Source: DAISIK01 sp036822055 (GTDB lineage: Bacteria; Verrucomicrobiota; Verrucomicrobiia; Opitutales; Puniceicoccaceae). From it: a stretch of DNA of 64,000 nt. The stretch covers positions 62,001 to 126,000 of the forward strand of contig DAISIK010000001.1 in assembly GCA_036822055.1 (NCBI GenBank), read 5' to 3'. The position numbers and the translations under genes are program-made. Position 1 is the stretch's first letter, and every line of letters begins with the position of its first letter. Shown here piece after piece: positions 8,382-17,988 of this stretch. Below the pieces are notes generated by a model. It worked only from the letters and a program-made list of their open reading frames with translations. It was not told the DNA's origin and did not search any database.

Positions 8382-10718
8382 ATGATGACCACTGAGGCGA
8401 TTAATTTTACCGGTCTCGACGAACAAGCCATTCGCTCGATCCTTGAGGAGCACCGCCTTGGTCTTACTGTAGAGGAGGCCCGCAAAATCCAGTTTGAGAT
8501 CCTTCAGCGCCCCCCGACCCTTACCGAATTGGTGCTCTGGTCGATTCAAGGCTCAGAGCATTGCTCCTACAAAAGCAGCCGCCCTTTCCTCAAGGCTTTC
8601 GTCACCGATGCGCCGAACGTCATCCTTGGCCCCAGGGAAGATGCCGGCATCGTCGAGGCCGCTCGCGACGCCCTCGGCAACCGCTATGGCATCGCCCTCA
8701 GTCACGAATCTCACAATCACCCCTCCCAGATTGTCCCCTACGAGGGGGCAGCCACCGGAGTAGGCGGGAACGTCCGCGACGTTTGCTGCATGGGAGCCAC
8801 CGTCGTTGCCCTCGCTGATGGGCTTCGCTTTGGCCCTGTCGATTCCAACAAAACCCGCTGGATCCAAAGTGGGGTGGTTTCCGGTATCGCTGGCTACGGC
8901 AATCCCCTCGGCATTCCCAGCTTGGCAGGGGACCTTTGGTTCGACGATGGCTACGCTGACAACTGCCTCGTCACCGTCCTCACCCTCGGGGCCATTGCCG
9001 AGGCCGAGCTCATCCACTCCGCCGCCCCTTCCGGATCCGAGGGCTATCAACTCATTCTGGTTGGTAAACCCACAGACAATAGCGGCTTCGGAGGAGCGAG
9101 CTTTGCCTCCTTTGAACTCGAGGAATCCGAGAAGGAAAAAAACAAGGGAGCCGTCCAGGAACCCAATGCCTTTCTCGAGCGTCACCTCCTCAAAGCTACC
9201 TACTCCCTCCGCGATATCCTTCGCTCCGAAGGGCGCATTTCCGACGTCGGCTTTAAGGACCTTGGCGCCGGAGGCATAGCCTGCGCCGCAGTTGAGCTGG
9301 CGGATGCCGCCGGTCTCGGAGCGCACCTGCAGTTGGAGCTGGTTCCCCTTGCCACACCCCAGCTCGCCCCTCATGTCGCCCTTTGCTCAGAGACGCAGGA
9401 GCGCTTCATGTGGGTCGCTCCTCCCGACCTCACCCCACGCATCCTCGAGCATTACAACCATACCTTCGACCTTCCCGGCATCTCCACCGGTGCCCGCGCT
9501 TCGGTCGTCGGAACCATTCGCTCAGATGGTCGATTCCTGGTCACCCACCACGGAGAAGTTCTCGTCGATGCAGCGGCCAGTGAGGTCACCCGAGGTTTGG
9601 TTTACCAACGGCCGTGGAAATACCAACCGCGAAACTTTCAAGAGCCTGATGGGACCCTTGAACGCAGCGATCCCGCAAACGTCCTCCGCAGATTGCTCGC
9701 CCACCCCAACGTTGCCTCCCGCGAACCCATCTACGAATCCTACGATAAGCAGGTGCAAGGGCTTGTCTCCCTCGAGCGGGGGCGTGGAGCAGCCGGCGTC
9801 CTTCGACCCTTCGACGACCTCCGCTTTCCCGCCGAGATCCGTCAGGTCGGCGTGGCGGTAGCCCTCGATCAAAACCCTCGCTACAACCGTATCGACCCTT
9901 ATTGGGGTGCCGTTCTCGCCGTCACCGGCGCCATGCGTAAGGTCGCCGCCGTCGGCGCCTCGCCCATCGCCATCACCGATTGCCTCTGTTACGGCAACCC
10001 GGAGAAACCAGCCCAAATGGCAGACTTTGTCCTCGGCATCAACGGGGTTGCCGATGCCTGTAAAAACATTCACCTGCGCGATTTCCCTGCTCACCCGGTC
10101 CCCATCGTTGCCGGAAACGTTTCCCTCTACAACGAGTCTTCCCAGCGAGCCATCCCCCCCAGTCCCATCATTGGGTGTATTGGAAAAATGGATACAGCGG
10201 ATCTCTCCCTTCCCTTCTCTCTTCAAGAAGTGGGCTCGGACATCTATCTCATCGGGGAAAGGCTCAACGAACTCGGGGGCAGCCTTCTCTATCAACTGCT
10301 GGGCTTCACCGGATCAACCATCCCAAAGCCGGATTTCGAAAAAACCGAGGCCGAGATCCATCTTCTTGTTGAGCTGGCTGCCCGCAGGCTTCTCCTCTCA
10401 GCCATTCCAATTGCCGAGGGTGGACTGGCTCTCGCTGCCTCCCGTCTTGCCATCCACGGCAACCTCGGTCTTGACCTTACCCTTCAATCACCCCTCCAAC
10501 CCATACGGGCGTGGTTTTCCGAGACTCCCGGATTCCTCGTCGAAGCCCGGCCTTCCCATCGCTCGGAAATCGAAGATCTCCTCCACGCTTCAGGTGTCTC
10601 CTGGCAGCGCCTCGGCCAAACCGGGGGCTCTTCCATTTCTTTTGAGGGCCTTCTCGAAGTTTCTGTCTCCGAAGTAGCCCCCGCCTACCACAACTCCCTT
10701 CGCGAACAACTGACCTAA
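8382..10718 (+). CDS. purL: Phosphoribosylformylglycinamidine synthase, large synthetase subunit
   Basis: A 778-residue protein for the fourth step of purine synthesis: FGAR plus ATP plus ammonia from glutamine gives FGAM. The ATP/substrate motif ESHNHPSQIVPYEGAATGVGG and the following GNVRDVCCMGA are clear, and the second half repeats the AIR-synthetase-like fold with NVSLYNES. It lacks the glutaminase domain, so it is the small-type PurL that needs PurQ and PurS. The start is either of two adjacent ATG codons at 8382 and 8385. It heads the purL-purM-purQ-purC-purF series. Confidence 0.95.
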   Translation: MMTTEAINFTGLDEQAIRSILEEHRLGLTVEEARKIQFEILQRPPTLTELVLWSIQGSEHCSYKSSRPFLKAFVTDAPNVILGPREDAGIVEAARDALGNRYGIALSHESHNHPSQIVPYEGAATGVGGNVRDVCCMGATVVALADGLRFGPVDSNKTRWIQSGVVSGIAGYGNPLGIPSLAGDLWFDDGYADNCLVTVLTLGAIAEAELIHSAAPSGSEGYQLILVGKPTDNSGFGGASFASFELEESEKEKNKGAVQEPNAFLERHLLKATYSLRDILRSEGRISDVGFKDLGAGGIACAAVELADAAGLGAHLQLELVPLATPQLAPHVALCSETQERFMWVAPPDLTPRILEHYNHTFDLPGISTGARASVVGTIRSDGRFLVTHHGEVLVDAAASEVTRGLVYQRPWKYQPRNFQEPDGTLERSDPANVLRRLLAHPNVASREPIYESYDKQVQGLVSLERGRGAAGVLRPFDDLRFPAEIRQVGVAVALDQNPRYNRIDPYWGAVLAVTGAMRKVAAVGASPIAITDCLCYGNPEKPAQMADFVLGINGVADACKNIHLRDFPAHPVPIVAGNVSLYNESSQRAIPPSPIIGCIGKMDTADLSLPFSLQEVGSDIYLIGERLNELGGSLLYQLLGFTGSTIPKPDFEKTEAEIHLLVELAARRLLLSAIPIAEGGLALAASRLAIHGNLGLDLTLQSPLQPIRAWFSETPGFLVEARPSHRSEIEDLLHASGVSWQRLGQTGGSSISFEGLLEVSVSEVAPAYHNSLREQLT

Positions 10719-10730
10719 CTGATCTCCCCT

Positions 10731-11783
10731 ATGCCCAAACTGGATTACTCAGCCGCTGGCGTTGATATCGATGCCGGAAACCGGACTGTCGAGCTCATCA
10801 AACAAACCGTTGCCCGCACCCACCGACCGCAGGTTCTCGCAGGGATCGGCAGTTTTGGTTCCTTCTTTGACCTCTCTGCCCTGCTCCAACAATACCGCCG
10901 ACCAGTCATGGTCCAGAGCATTGACGGAGTCGGTACCAAGGTCACGGTTGCCAGAATGGCCCAGAGCTACCGCAGCCTCGGGCACGATGTCGTTAGCGCT
11001 TGTTGTAACGACATCATCGTCCACGGAGCCGCTCCACTCACCTTTCTCGATTACATCGCCAACCAGAAGCTTGTCCCCGAGGTGGTCGCCGAAATCGTTT
11101 CAGGCATGGCCGAAGCATGCCTCGAAAATGGCATCTCTTTGGTAGGGGGAGAGACCGCCGAAATGCCCTCCACCTACCAGCCTTCCGAACACGATCTCGT
11201 TGGCGTCATCACCGGAGTTGTCGAATATGAGAAAATCATCGATGGACGGGCGGTTCTTCCCGGTCAGGCCGTCATCGGGATCCACTCAAGCGGACTGCAC
11301 ACCAATGGCTACTCTTTAGCGCGGAAGGTATTTTTCGAGGTTGGCAACTTTTCCCTCGAAACCGTCCTCCCCGAGCTCGGGGCACCCTTGGGCGAAGTCC
11401 TCCTCAGGCCTCACCTCAATTACACCCGGCCAATCCACGCCCTCCTCGAAAAGGATTTCCCGATCACCTCGATCGCTCACATTACTGGTGGTGGCTTGCT
11501 GGAAAACATCCCTCGCGTTCTCCCCCCGCAGACCCGTGTCGAGCTCGACCTCTCCTCTTGGCAAGTTCCGCCGGTTTTTCAATTGATCGGCCAACTTGCC
11601 CAACTCGAACCCTCAGATCTTTTTCGAACCTTCAACATGGGGATCGGGATGACCGTCATTTGTCCCCCCGAGACCGCTCCGTCGGCCATCTCCGCCATTG
11701 AGAACAGTGGTCCCTTTACCGCCAGCCTGATTGGAAAAACCGCCTCTGGAAACCGGGAAGTCAGGCTCCTCCCTCAAGCTTAG
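10731..11783 (+). CDS. purM: Phosphoribosylformylglycinamidine cyclo-ligase (AIR synthetase)
   Basis: A 350-residue enzyme that closes FGAM into aminoimidazole ribonucleotide using ATP. Key segments are SIDGVGTKVTVA, CCNDIIVHGAAPLTFLDY, LVGGETAEMPSTY and the late GIGMTV. Length is normal. It starts 12 bases after purL and is followed 10 bases later by purQ, so purL, purM and purQ should be read from one message. It uses the product of the PurL/PurQ/PurS complex encoded on both sides of it. Confidence 0.95.
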   Translation: MPKLDYSAAGVDIDAGNRTVELIKQTVARTHRPQVLAGIGSFGSFFDLSALLQQYRRPVMVQSIDGVGTKVTVARMAQSYRSLGHDVVSACCNDIIVHGAAPLTFLDYIANQKLVPEVVAEIVSGMAEACLENGISLVGGETAEMPSTYQPSEHDLVGVITGVVEYEKIIDGRAVLPGQAVIGIHSSGLHTNGYSLARKVFFEVGNFSLETVLPELGAPLGEVLLRPHLNYTRPIHALLEKDFPITSIAHITGGGLLENIPRVLPPQTRVELDLSSWQVPPVFQLIGQLAQLEPSDLFRTFNMGIGMTVICPPETAPSAISAIENSGPFTASLIGKTASGNREVRLLPQA

Positions 11784-11793
11784 GACGACGCCC

Positions 11794-13062
11794 ATGTTTC
11801 GCATCGCCATCATTGTTTTTCCCGGGAGTAATTGCGAGACCGAGTCTGCCGCCGCCATCCGCCGGGCCGGCATGGAGCCGGTTGAGTTCCTCTGGAACGG
11901 TCCCACTGAAACCCTGCAATCCTGCGACGGGTTTTTCCTCGTCGGCGGTTTTTCCTACGAGGACCGCTCTCGTGCCGGCATCATTGCCTCCCTCGACCCC
12001 GTCATCCAAACCATTCGCGATGCCGCCGATTCAGGGAAACCCGTTCTCGGAATCTGCAACGGTGCCCAGATTCTCGTCGAGACCGGTATCGTCCCCGGCA
12101 CCGGGTCGATCTCCGCAGCCCTCGCTGCCAACCAGAGGCTTCACCGCGGTCAGGTCGTTGGTCACGGTTTTTTCAATACATGGGTGAACCTAGGGCTGGC
12201 CTGCCCGCCCCCTGCCTGCGCCTTCACCCGTCTCTTTCCTCCACAGACCAACCTGAGTGTCCCTATCGCCCACGCCGAAGGGCGCTTTGTCCTGCCTCCC
12301 GATCTTCTCCCGCTCCTCGAGGCCAACCAGCAGGTCGTTTTCCGCTACGTCGATTCAGCTGGCCACCCGGACCCCGCCTTTCCGACCAACCCAAACGGCA
12401 GCGTTGCCAACATCGCTGCCCTGTCCAACCACCGGGGCAACGCGCTCGCCATCATGCCGCACCCCGAGCGCACCGCCGCCGGGGATCTTCTCTTCACTTC
12501 TCTTCGCGACTATCTCGAAGCTGGCTCCCCCACCCGAGACGGTGAGCTTCAGTGGCAGCCAGCTCCTGCCAGCGAGCCCCTGGCGTGGGTTCCCCAACCT
12601 CGGGAAACCCTCCTTCCCATCCATCTGATCATCACTGATAACGTCGCCGATTCGGTCGAACGCGCCCTGCAAAATCGGGGCTTTTCCCTATCCGTGGAGC
12701 GCCAGGTCGTCTGGGGCCTTCAAATCGATCCCAGCCTCCACCAAGTCACCCTCGACCAGATTCATTCCTCCGGAGTCCTCTACAACTCCAACAAGGAATA
12801 TCCTGTCACCAGTCCCTTTGCCCCGTCTTCCGACCATCAGGCAGTCCTCATCAGCGAACCAATGCTCGACGTAGAAGCCCTCCGACGCTACCAAAACCTG
12901 CAGTCCCATTTCTCCATTCCCGGCCTTCAGGCACTTTCCCGCCGCACCTTTTGGAGACTATCCTTTCCCCAACCGGTAGATCCCCAAACCCTCTTCGAAA
13001 TCGCCCTCACCCACATCTTTCACAACCCAGTTTCCGATAAGCTTTTCCGCCTCGCGCCTTGA
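11794..13062 (+). CDS. purQ: FGAM synthase glutaminase PurQ with fused tandem PurS-like C-terminal domains
   Basis: About 422 residues, compared with about 220-230 for ordinary PurQ. Residues 1-245 are a class I glutaminase with nucleophile Cys88 in GICNGAQ and the partner residues His223 and Glu225 in MPHPERT. Residues about 275-338 and 348-420 look like two PurS-type repeats; the second has the typical LDVEALRRYQNL helix, a GLQALSRRTFWRLSF strand pair and a FEIALTHIFHNPVSDKLF helix, which parallels the end of B. subtilis PurS. No separate purS is visible nearby, which fits a fusion. The ATG at 11794 gives the family N terminus MFRIAIIVFPGSNCE. The stop overlaps the TTG start of purC. Confidence 0.85.
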   Translation: MFRIAIIVFPGSNCETESAAAIRRAGMEPVEFLWNGPTETLQSCDGFFLVGGFSYEDRSRAGIIASLDPVIQTIRDAADSGKPVLGICNGAQILVETGIVPGTGSISAALAANQRLHRGQVVGHGFFNTWVNLGLACPPPACAFTRLFPPQTNLSVPIAHAEGRFVLPPDLLPLLEANQQVVFRYVDSAGHPDPAFPTNPNGSVANIAALSNHRGNALAIMPHPERTAAGDLLFTSLRDYLEAGSPTRDGELQWQPAPASEPLAWVPQPRETLLPIHLIITDNVADSVERALQNRGFSLSVERQVVWGLQIDPSLHQVTLDQIHSSGVLYNSNKEYPVTSPFAPSSDHQAVLISEPMLDVEALRRYQNLQSHFSIPGLQALSRRTFWRLSFPQPVDPQTLFEIALTHIFHNPVSDKLFRLAP

Positions 13063-14030
13063 AACCGTCGCTAAACTCCCTCCGTCCCCATCTCGCCGGA
13101 ACCCTTGACCGCACTCACCTGAGGACTCCCGTCCTTCGAGGAAAGGTGCGCGACCTCTACCCCCTCGGGGAGGAAGTCCTCTTCATCTGCACCGATCGGC
13201 TGACTGGCTTCGATCGCTTCCTCACCCGTATCCCGCTCAAAGGCAGCATCCTTAATCAAACCAGTAGCTGGTGGTTTTCACAGACCGAGCACCTCATCCC
13301 CAACCACTTCCTCCACTCCCCCGCCCCCGCTGCCACCGTCGCCCGCCGGTGCGAAATGCTTCCCCTCGAGTTTGTCGTGCGCGGTTACCTCACTGGCACT
13401 ACCGATACTTCCCTCTGGACCCATTACGCCAAGGGAATTCGGCGGTACTGCGACCAATCGATTCCCGATGGCCTCCGAAAGAATGATCCCCTTCCCGTCC
13501 CCATTCTCACCCCCACCACCAAATCCAAGGACCATGACCGACCCATCGGCGAGGCTGAGATCCTCTCCTCTGGCCTCATCTCTCCCGCCGATTGGGAGGT
13601 AGCCAGCTCCGCCGCCCTCGCCCTCTTCCGATTTGGCTCGGAAGTCGCCGCCGAGCGCGGTCTTGTTCTCGTCGATACCAAATACGAGTTCGGGAAACTT
13701 CCCGATGGCACCATCATTCTGGCCGACGAAATCCACACTCCCGATTCCAGTCGGTACTGGATCGCTTCCACCCTCGAAGAACGCCTCTCCCAGGGTCTCG
13801 AGCCGGAGAATATCGACAAGGAAATCATCCGCCTTTGGTATCGCGAACACTGCGATCCCTACGTTGATGTGAACCTGCCAAAACTCCCTGACGAACTGAT
13901 TCTCGAGCTGTCTGCCCGCTACCTCCAGCTCTTCGCCATGATCACCGGGCAACCCTTTCCCCTGCCAGCTCCGACTCAGGATCCCGAAGCGGTCCTCGCC
14001 GCCACCCTCCGTGCCCAAAATATCCTCTAG
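13059..14030 (+). CDS. purC: SAICAR synthetase
   Basis: A 323-residue phosphoribosylaminoimidazole-succinocarboxamide synthase, which joins CAIR and aspartate. The N-terminal GKVRDLY motif and DRLTGFDRF segment are diagnostic, as is VDTKYEFGK in the second half and ADEIHTPDSSRYW near the ATP site. It is closer in length to the yeast-type and longer bacterial forms (about 300 residues) than to the 237-residue E. coli form. It starts at a TTG that overlaps the purQ stop (TTGA), an arrangement that suggests coupled translation. Confidence 0.93.
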   Translation: MKPSLNSLRPHLAGTLDRTHLRTPVLRGKVRDLYPLGEEVLFICTDRLTGFDRFLTRIPLKGSILNQTSSWWFSQTEHLIPNHFLHSPAPAATVARRCEMLPLEFVVRGYLTGTTDTSLWTHYAKGIRRYCDQSIPDGLRKNDPLPVPILTPTTKSKDHDRPIGEAEILSSGLISPADWEVASSAALALFRFGSEVAAERGLVLVDTKYEFGKLPDGTIILADEIHTPDSSRYWIASTLEERLSQGLEPENIDKEIIRLWYREHCDPYVDVNLPKLPDELILELSARYLQLFAMITGQPFPLPAPTQDPEAVLAATLRAQNIL

Positions 14031-14106
14031 GCCCTGGAGCCCCTAATCCACTCCCCAGGTTGGCCCTTACCCCTCCAGCCAGCCCGCTCCCTACCCGATA
14101 CCCATC

Positions 14107-16029
14107 ATGAGTGAACCCATCAAACACGAATGCGGCCTGGCTATCATCCGCCTCCGCCAACCCCTCGAGTACTATTACGAGAAGTACGGCACCCCTCTTT
14201 GGGGATTCTACAAACTCTTCCTCCTCATGGAGAAACAACACAACCGGGGACAGGATGGTGCAGGGGTGGGGGCCGTCAAACTCGGAGTCTCCCCCGGCCA
14301 GGCCTTCATGTTCCGCGAACGAAGCATCAAATCCAACCCCCTCGACCGAATCTTCAAGAGGCTGCTCGGAGACTACGAACGAAAGGTCTCCAGCGGAGAC
14401 ATTCATCCAGAATTTATCTCAACGGTTCGCGAGAATTTCGATTTTGCCGCCGAGGCCCTCATCGGTCACCTGCGCTACGCCACCAGCGGAGGCTACAATC
14501 AAGGTGCTTGTCACCCCTACACCAGGCGCAGCAACTGGCCCACCCGCAACCTCATGCTCGCCGGGAACTTCAACATGACCAACACCCCCAGCCTCAACCA
14601 ACGTTTGATTGAGCGCGGCCAGCACCCTATTTTTGGCACTGATACCCAGACCATTCTCGAGGAAATTGGTTTCCATCTCGACGAGGAACACGATCGCCTG
14701 TATCATTATTTCCGAGACGTCGAGGGGCTTGAGGGTGTGGCCAACAGCGCCCGCATTGCCAGAGAACTTCGCATCGAAAACATCATTCGCCCCGCCTCAG
14801 CTTCCTGGGATGGCGGCTACGCCATTGGCGGCCTTACTGGTAGCGGCGAGGCCTTTGCCACCCGCGACCCCTGGGGTATCCGCCCGCTCCACTACTTTAT
14901 CGACTCGGAGGTCGTTGCCATCGCCTCCGAACGCGCTCCCCTCATGACGGTTTTCGACCGCAAGGTCTCGGAAGTGGAAGAGATTCCGCCCGGTCAATGC
15001 CTAATCATTGACCGAGCGGCCGAAACCCGATTTGCCACCGTCCGTCCACCCCAGGCCAAATCCAGCTGTACCTTCGAGCGGATCTACTTCTCCCGCGGCA
15101 ACGACCCCGAAATCTACGCCGAACGCAAGCGCCTCGGCGCCGCCCTCGTTCCCCGGGTCATCGAGTCTATCGGAGACAACTTCGAGGATGTCGTCTTTTC
15201 GTACATCCCCAATACAGCCGAGATTGCCTACTACGGCTTCATGCAGCAAATCCGTTCCTACCGCCGCCGACAGGTCAAAGAGGAGATCCTCCAGGCAGCC
15301 GCCGAGAATCGGATCAGCCCAGAGCTGCTCGATCGGGTGATTATGGGCTCCTGGCCAATCTCCGAGAAGGTTGCCCATAAAGACATCAAACTTCGCACCT
15401 TCATCACTCAGGAGAAAGAACGCACCCACCTCGCCTCCCACGTCTACGACATCTCCTACGGAACCGTTGAGCCCGGACAAACCCTCGTCTGTCTCGACGA
15501 CTCCATCGTTCGCGGCACTACCCTCCGCCGATCCATCATCCAAATCCTCTCCCGACTCAAGCCGCGGCACATCCTCATCGCCTCCACTGCTCCCCAGATC
15601 CGCTACCCCGATTGCTACGGGATCGACATGTCCCAACTCGGCAAGTTCATCGCCTTTCAAGCGGCCGTCGCCCTCCATCAGGTTGCGGGACACAGTCACA
15701 TCCTCTCCGAGATCTACGAAGCTTGCCTTGCCCAGCAGGATCAACCCCTCGACCAACCGATTCCCAACCAGGTACGGAGACTCTACTCCTCGTTCTCCGA
15801 AGCCCAGATCTCAGCCAAGGTCGCCGAGCTCATCACCCCCGAGATTCCCGACTGGGACGGCCGGGTCTCCATCCTTTACCAAACCATTCCCGACCTCCTC
15901 TCCGCCCTGCCCGAACACACCGGCTCGTGGTATTTCACCGGAGAGTACCCCACCCCCGGAGGCTTTCACGCCCTCAACAACGCCTTCATCAATTTTTACG
16001 AGAACCGCATCTCGGCCCGTAGCTATTGA
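14107..16029 (+). CDS. purF: Amidophosphoribosyltransferase
   Basis: A 640-residue enzyme for the first committed step of purine synthesis, converting PRPP and glutamine to phosphoribosylamine. The N-terminal glutaminase nucleophile is Cys9 in KHECGLAI, so eight residues must be cleaved to free it. The sequence LLMEKQHNRGQDGAGV and GHLRYATSG belong to the Ntn glutaminase; the PRPP-binding motif is VCLDDSIVRGTT. It is over 130 residues longer than E. coli PurF and matches the long form known from Bacteroidetes. It is the last gene of the purine series and converges on obg. Confidence 0.92.
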   Translation: MSEPIKHECGLAIIRLRQPLEYYYEKYGTPLWGFYKLFLLMEKQHNRGQDGAGVGAVKLGVSPGQAFMFRERSIKSNPLDRIFKRLLGDYERKVSSGDIHPEFISTVRENFDFAAEALIGHLRYATSGGYNQGACHPYTRRSNWPTRNLMLAGNFNMTNTPSLNQRLIERGQHPIFGTDTQTILEEIGFHLDEEHDRLYHYFRDVEGLEGVANSARIARELRIENIIRPASASWDGGYAIGGLTGSGEAFATRDPWGIRPLHYFIDSEVVAIASERAPLMTVFDRKVSEVEEIPPGQCLIIDRAAETRFATVRPPQAKSSCTFERIYFSRGNDPEIYAERKRLGAALVPRVIESIGDNFEDVVFSYIPNTAEIAYYGFMQQIRSYRRRQVKEEILQAAAENRISPELLDRVIMGSWPISEKVAHKDIKLRTFITQEKERTHLASHVYDISYGTVEPGQTLVCLDDSIVRGTTLRRSIIQILSRLKPRHILIASTAPQIRYPDCYGIDMSQLGKFIAFQAAVALHQVAGHSHILSEIYEACLAQQDQPLDQPIPNQVRRLYSSFSEAQISAKVAELITPEIPDWDGRVSILYQTIPDLLSALPEHTGSWYFTGEYPTPGGFHALNNAFINFYENRISARSY

Positions 16030-16048
16030 CCAAGGCCGTGCGTGCCCG

Positions 16049-17071
16049 CTACTCGTCCGCTGACGGCAAGGAAACTTCTCTCAAACGCTTCAAGGTATCG
16101 TGCAGGTCTGAAACGAGGGGCTCCAAGCCTTCCCCGTATCCTGCAGAGATGCGATAGACCTTCTCCCCGGTTGCCACCTCCAGACGGCGAGCCACCTCCT
16201 CTGCTCCGGGCTCATCCATCTTGTTTCCTGCGATCAGATAGGGACGCTCCGCCAGCTCCGCTTTGTAGGCACGGACCTCCTCCCGGAGCACCTTAAAGTC
16301 CTCCACCGCATCCCTGCCGTCTCCCTCCGAAAGGTCGATCAGGTAGAGTTGGACCGGGCAACGTTCGATGTGTCTCAGAAACCGGTGACCCAAGCCACGG
16401 TTTTCCGCTGCACCGTCGATCAGGCCGGGCACGTCTGCCATACGCAATCTACGGTAACGATCGTCGTACTCAGTGTATCCAACCGATGGAGTCAGAGTCG
16501 TAAAAGCATAGGCTCCAATCTCTGGCTTTGCCTTGGTCAAGCGACTCAGCAAGGTCGATTTTCCCGCATTGGGAAACCCAACCAGTCCCACGTCAGCAAT
16601 CACCTTCATCACCAAGCGGTAGGCGCCTTCCTCGCCTGGGGCTCCCTCGGTGAATTTTCGCGGACTCTGGTTAGTTGCCGTTTTAAAATGCACATTCCCC
16701 AGTCCTCCCTTCCCACCTTTGCAGATGACAAAGGTCTCCCCGTTTTCCAGCAACTCCTTCACCGTCTTGCCACTCTCCAAGTCGATCACCTCGGTTCCTT
16801 CCGGAAGGCGCAGCTCTACGCTCGCCCCGTTCTTCCCATGCCGCTGCCGACCCATCCCTCCACCACCATGGCGGGCTTTCCAATTTTTCTTAAAATGAAA
16901 CGCCCGGAGATCGGCCACATTTTCATCACAGACCAGCACAACGTCACCGCCCCGCCCACCGTCTCCACCATCAGGTCCTCCCTTGGGGATATACTTTTCG
17001 CGGCGAAAACTCATCCCCCCATCACCACCGTTCCCGGCTCGCAGGGTAACCTTGACGTCATCAAAAAACAT
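16049..17071 (-). CDS. obg: GTPase Obg, ribosome-associated
   Basis: A 340-residue essential GTPase involved in late 50S ribosome assembly and stress control. The glycine-rich Obg fold occupies about residues 1-158, with repeated GGDGG elements. The GTPase domain follows: P-loop GFPNAGKST at 165-173, switch region TTLTP, DVPGLI at 213-218 and NKMD further on. It has no long C-terminal extension, as is usual in many phyla. It converges with purF, leaving only 19 bases between the two stops. Confidence 0.95.
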   Translation of the reverse strand: MFFDDVKVTLRAGNGGDGGMSFRREKYIPKGGPDGGDGGRGGDVVLVCDENVADLRAFHFKKNWKARHGGGGMGRQRHGKNGASVELRLPEGTEVIDLESGKTVKELLENGETFVICKGGKGGLGNVHFKTATNQSPRKFTEGAPGEEGAYRLVMKVIADVGLVGFPNAGKSTLLSRLTKAKPEIGAYAFTTLTPSVGYTEYDDRYRRLRMADVPGLIDGAAENRGLGHRFLRHIERCPVQLYLIDLSEGDGRDAVEDFKVLREEVRAYKAELAERPYLIAGNKMDEPGAEEVARRLEVATGEKVYRISAGYGEGLEPLVSDLHDTLKRLREVSLPSADE

Positions 17072-17133
17072 TCACCACATTCCAGCGGATCGGGCTCCGC
17101 TCGCAACGTAAATCAATCGCCCCGCCAACCGTC

Positions 17134-17853
17134 CTATTCCCGATCCTCTCTCCAATCCCGAGACCTCGTCGAGGGTATCGCTTCGCCTCCACGCACCATC
17201 GCCTGCAGCTGATCACCTTCCGCGCGTTGGAGGTCGATCACCACGTCCCAGCCGAAGGACTCCGACTCCCGCCCACCCATCTTCAAATACAATGTCTGGT
17301 CAGAGAAAAAACCGGTCTCCAGCGGATAGTCTCCCTCCCGCCCCTTCAGCCGACTGATCTCGCCCGCGGCCAGAGCGTTCATGAACCGGGCATTCTGCTC
17401 ATCGGCTCGCACCCCTGCCATCCTTGGATTTCCCGACAACTTCGCTTGATAGACCACCAAAACCGAGCCTGCGGCAACGTCCACTACCGCCAGATCAATC
17501 TCACCGAGAGTTCTTCCGGACTGATTGAAGTATTGCACCCTCGCCACCACCTCGTATCGGGGAGCGGGGAAACGCTTTTTCAACTCCACGAAACCCAATG
17601 CCTCGAGAACCGAACCCACCTTACCATAGTCAAAATTCAAACCCCGGATTGCCTCAGCATATCTATTCAGCAGCCTCTCCCGGTCTGCCTCAGCAGGCAT
17701 CACAAACTGGGCTCGCTGGAGGGTTTCCTCGGGTGATTCGCTGCGGTCGACCGCCTCCTTCCCACAACCCGAGATCAGGAGACTAGCTACCACCACCATC
17801 ACGAGTGCCAACCAACGGCCGGAGTCCCTCCGCATTAGTTCAAAGCTTTTCAT
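17134..17853 (-). CDS. Predicted lipoprotein of unknown function
   Basis: A 239-residue protein with a signal peptide ending in the lipobox LLISGC; Cys30 would be the lipidated residue. The mature part is soluble, with VELKKRFPAPRYEVVARVQYFNQSGRTLG and strands that resemble a small beta-rich domain. No family was recognised. It lies upstream of obg in the same direction with 62 bases between them and could share a transcript. It is divergent from the exported nucleoside phosphorylase gene, with 135 bases between the starts. Confidence 0.7.
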   Translation of the reverse strand: MKSFELMRRDSGRWLALVMVVVASLLISGCGKEAVDRSESPEETLQRAQFVMPAEADRERLLNRYAEAIRGLNFDYGKVGSVLEALGFVELKKRFPAPRYEVVARVQYFNQSGRTLGEIDLAVVDVAAGSVLVVYQAKLSGNPRMAGVRADEQNARFMNALAAGEISRLKGREGDYPLETGFFSDQTLYLKMGGRESESFGWDVVIDLQRAEGDQLQAMVRGGEAIPSTRSRDWREDRE

Positions 17854-17988
17854 ATTCAGATAGCCGATACCCCAATAGAAACAGCCAGTCGAGGGGCTTC
17901 CCTGTTAAACCTTTGTCATATTCCCCTCCTGCTCCTCATCCAAAGCTCCCAAGCCTCCTCTCTGGCATGACACCTGCACCGTTCTGCC

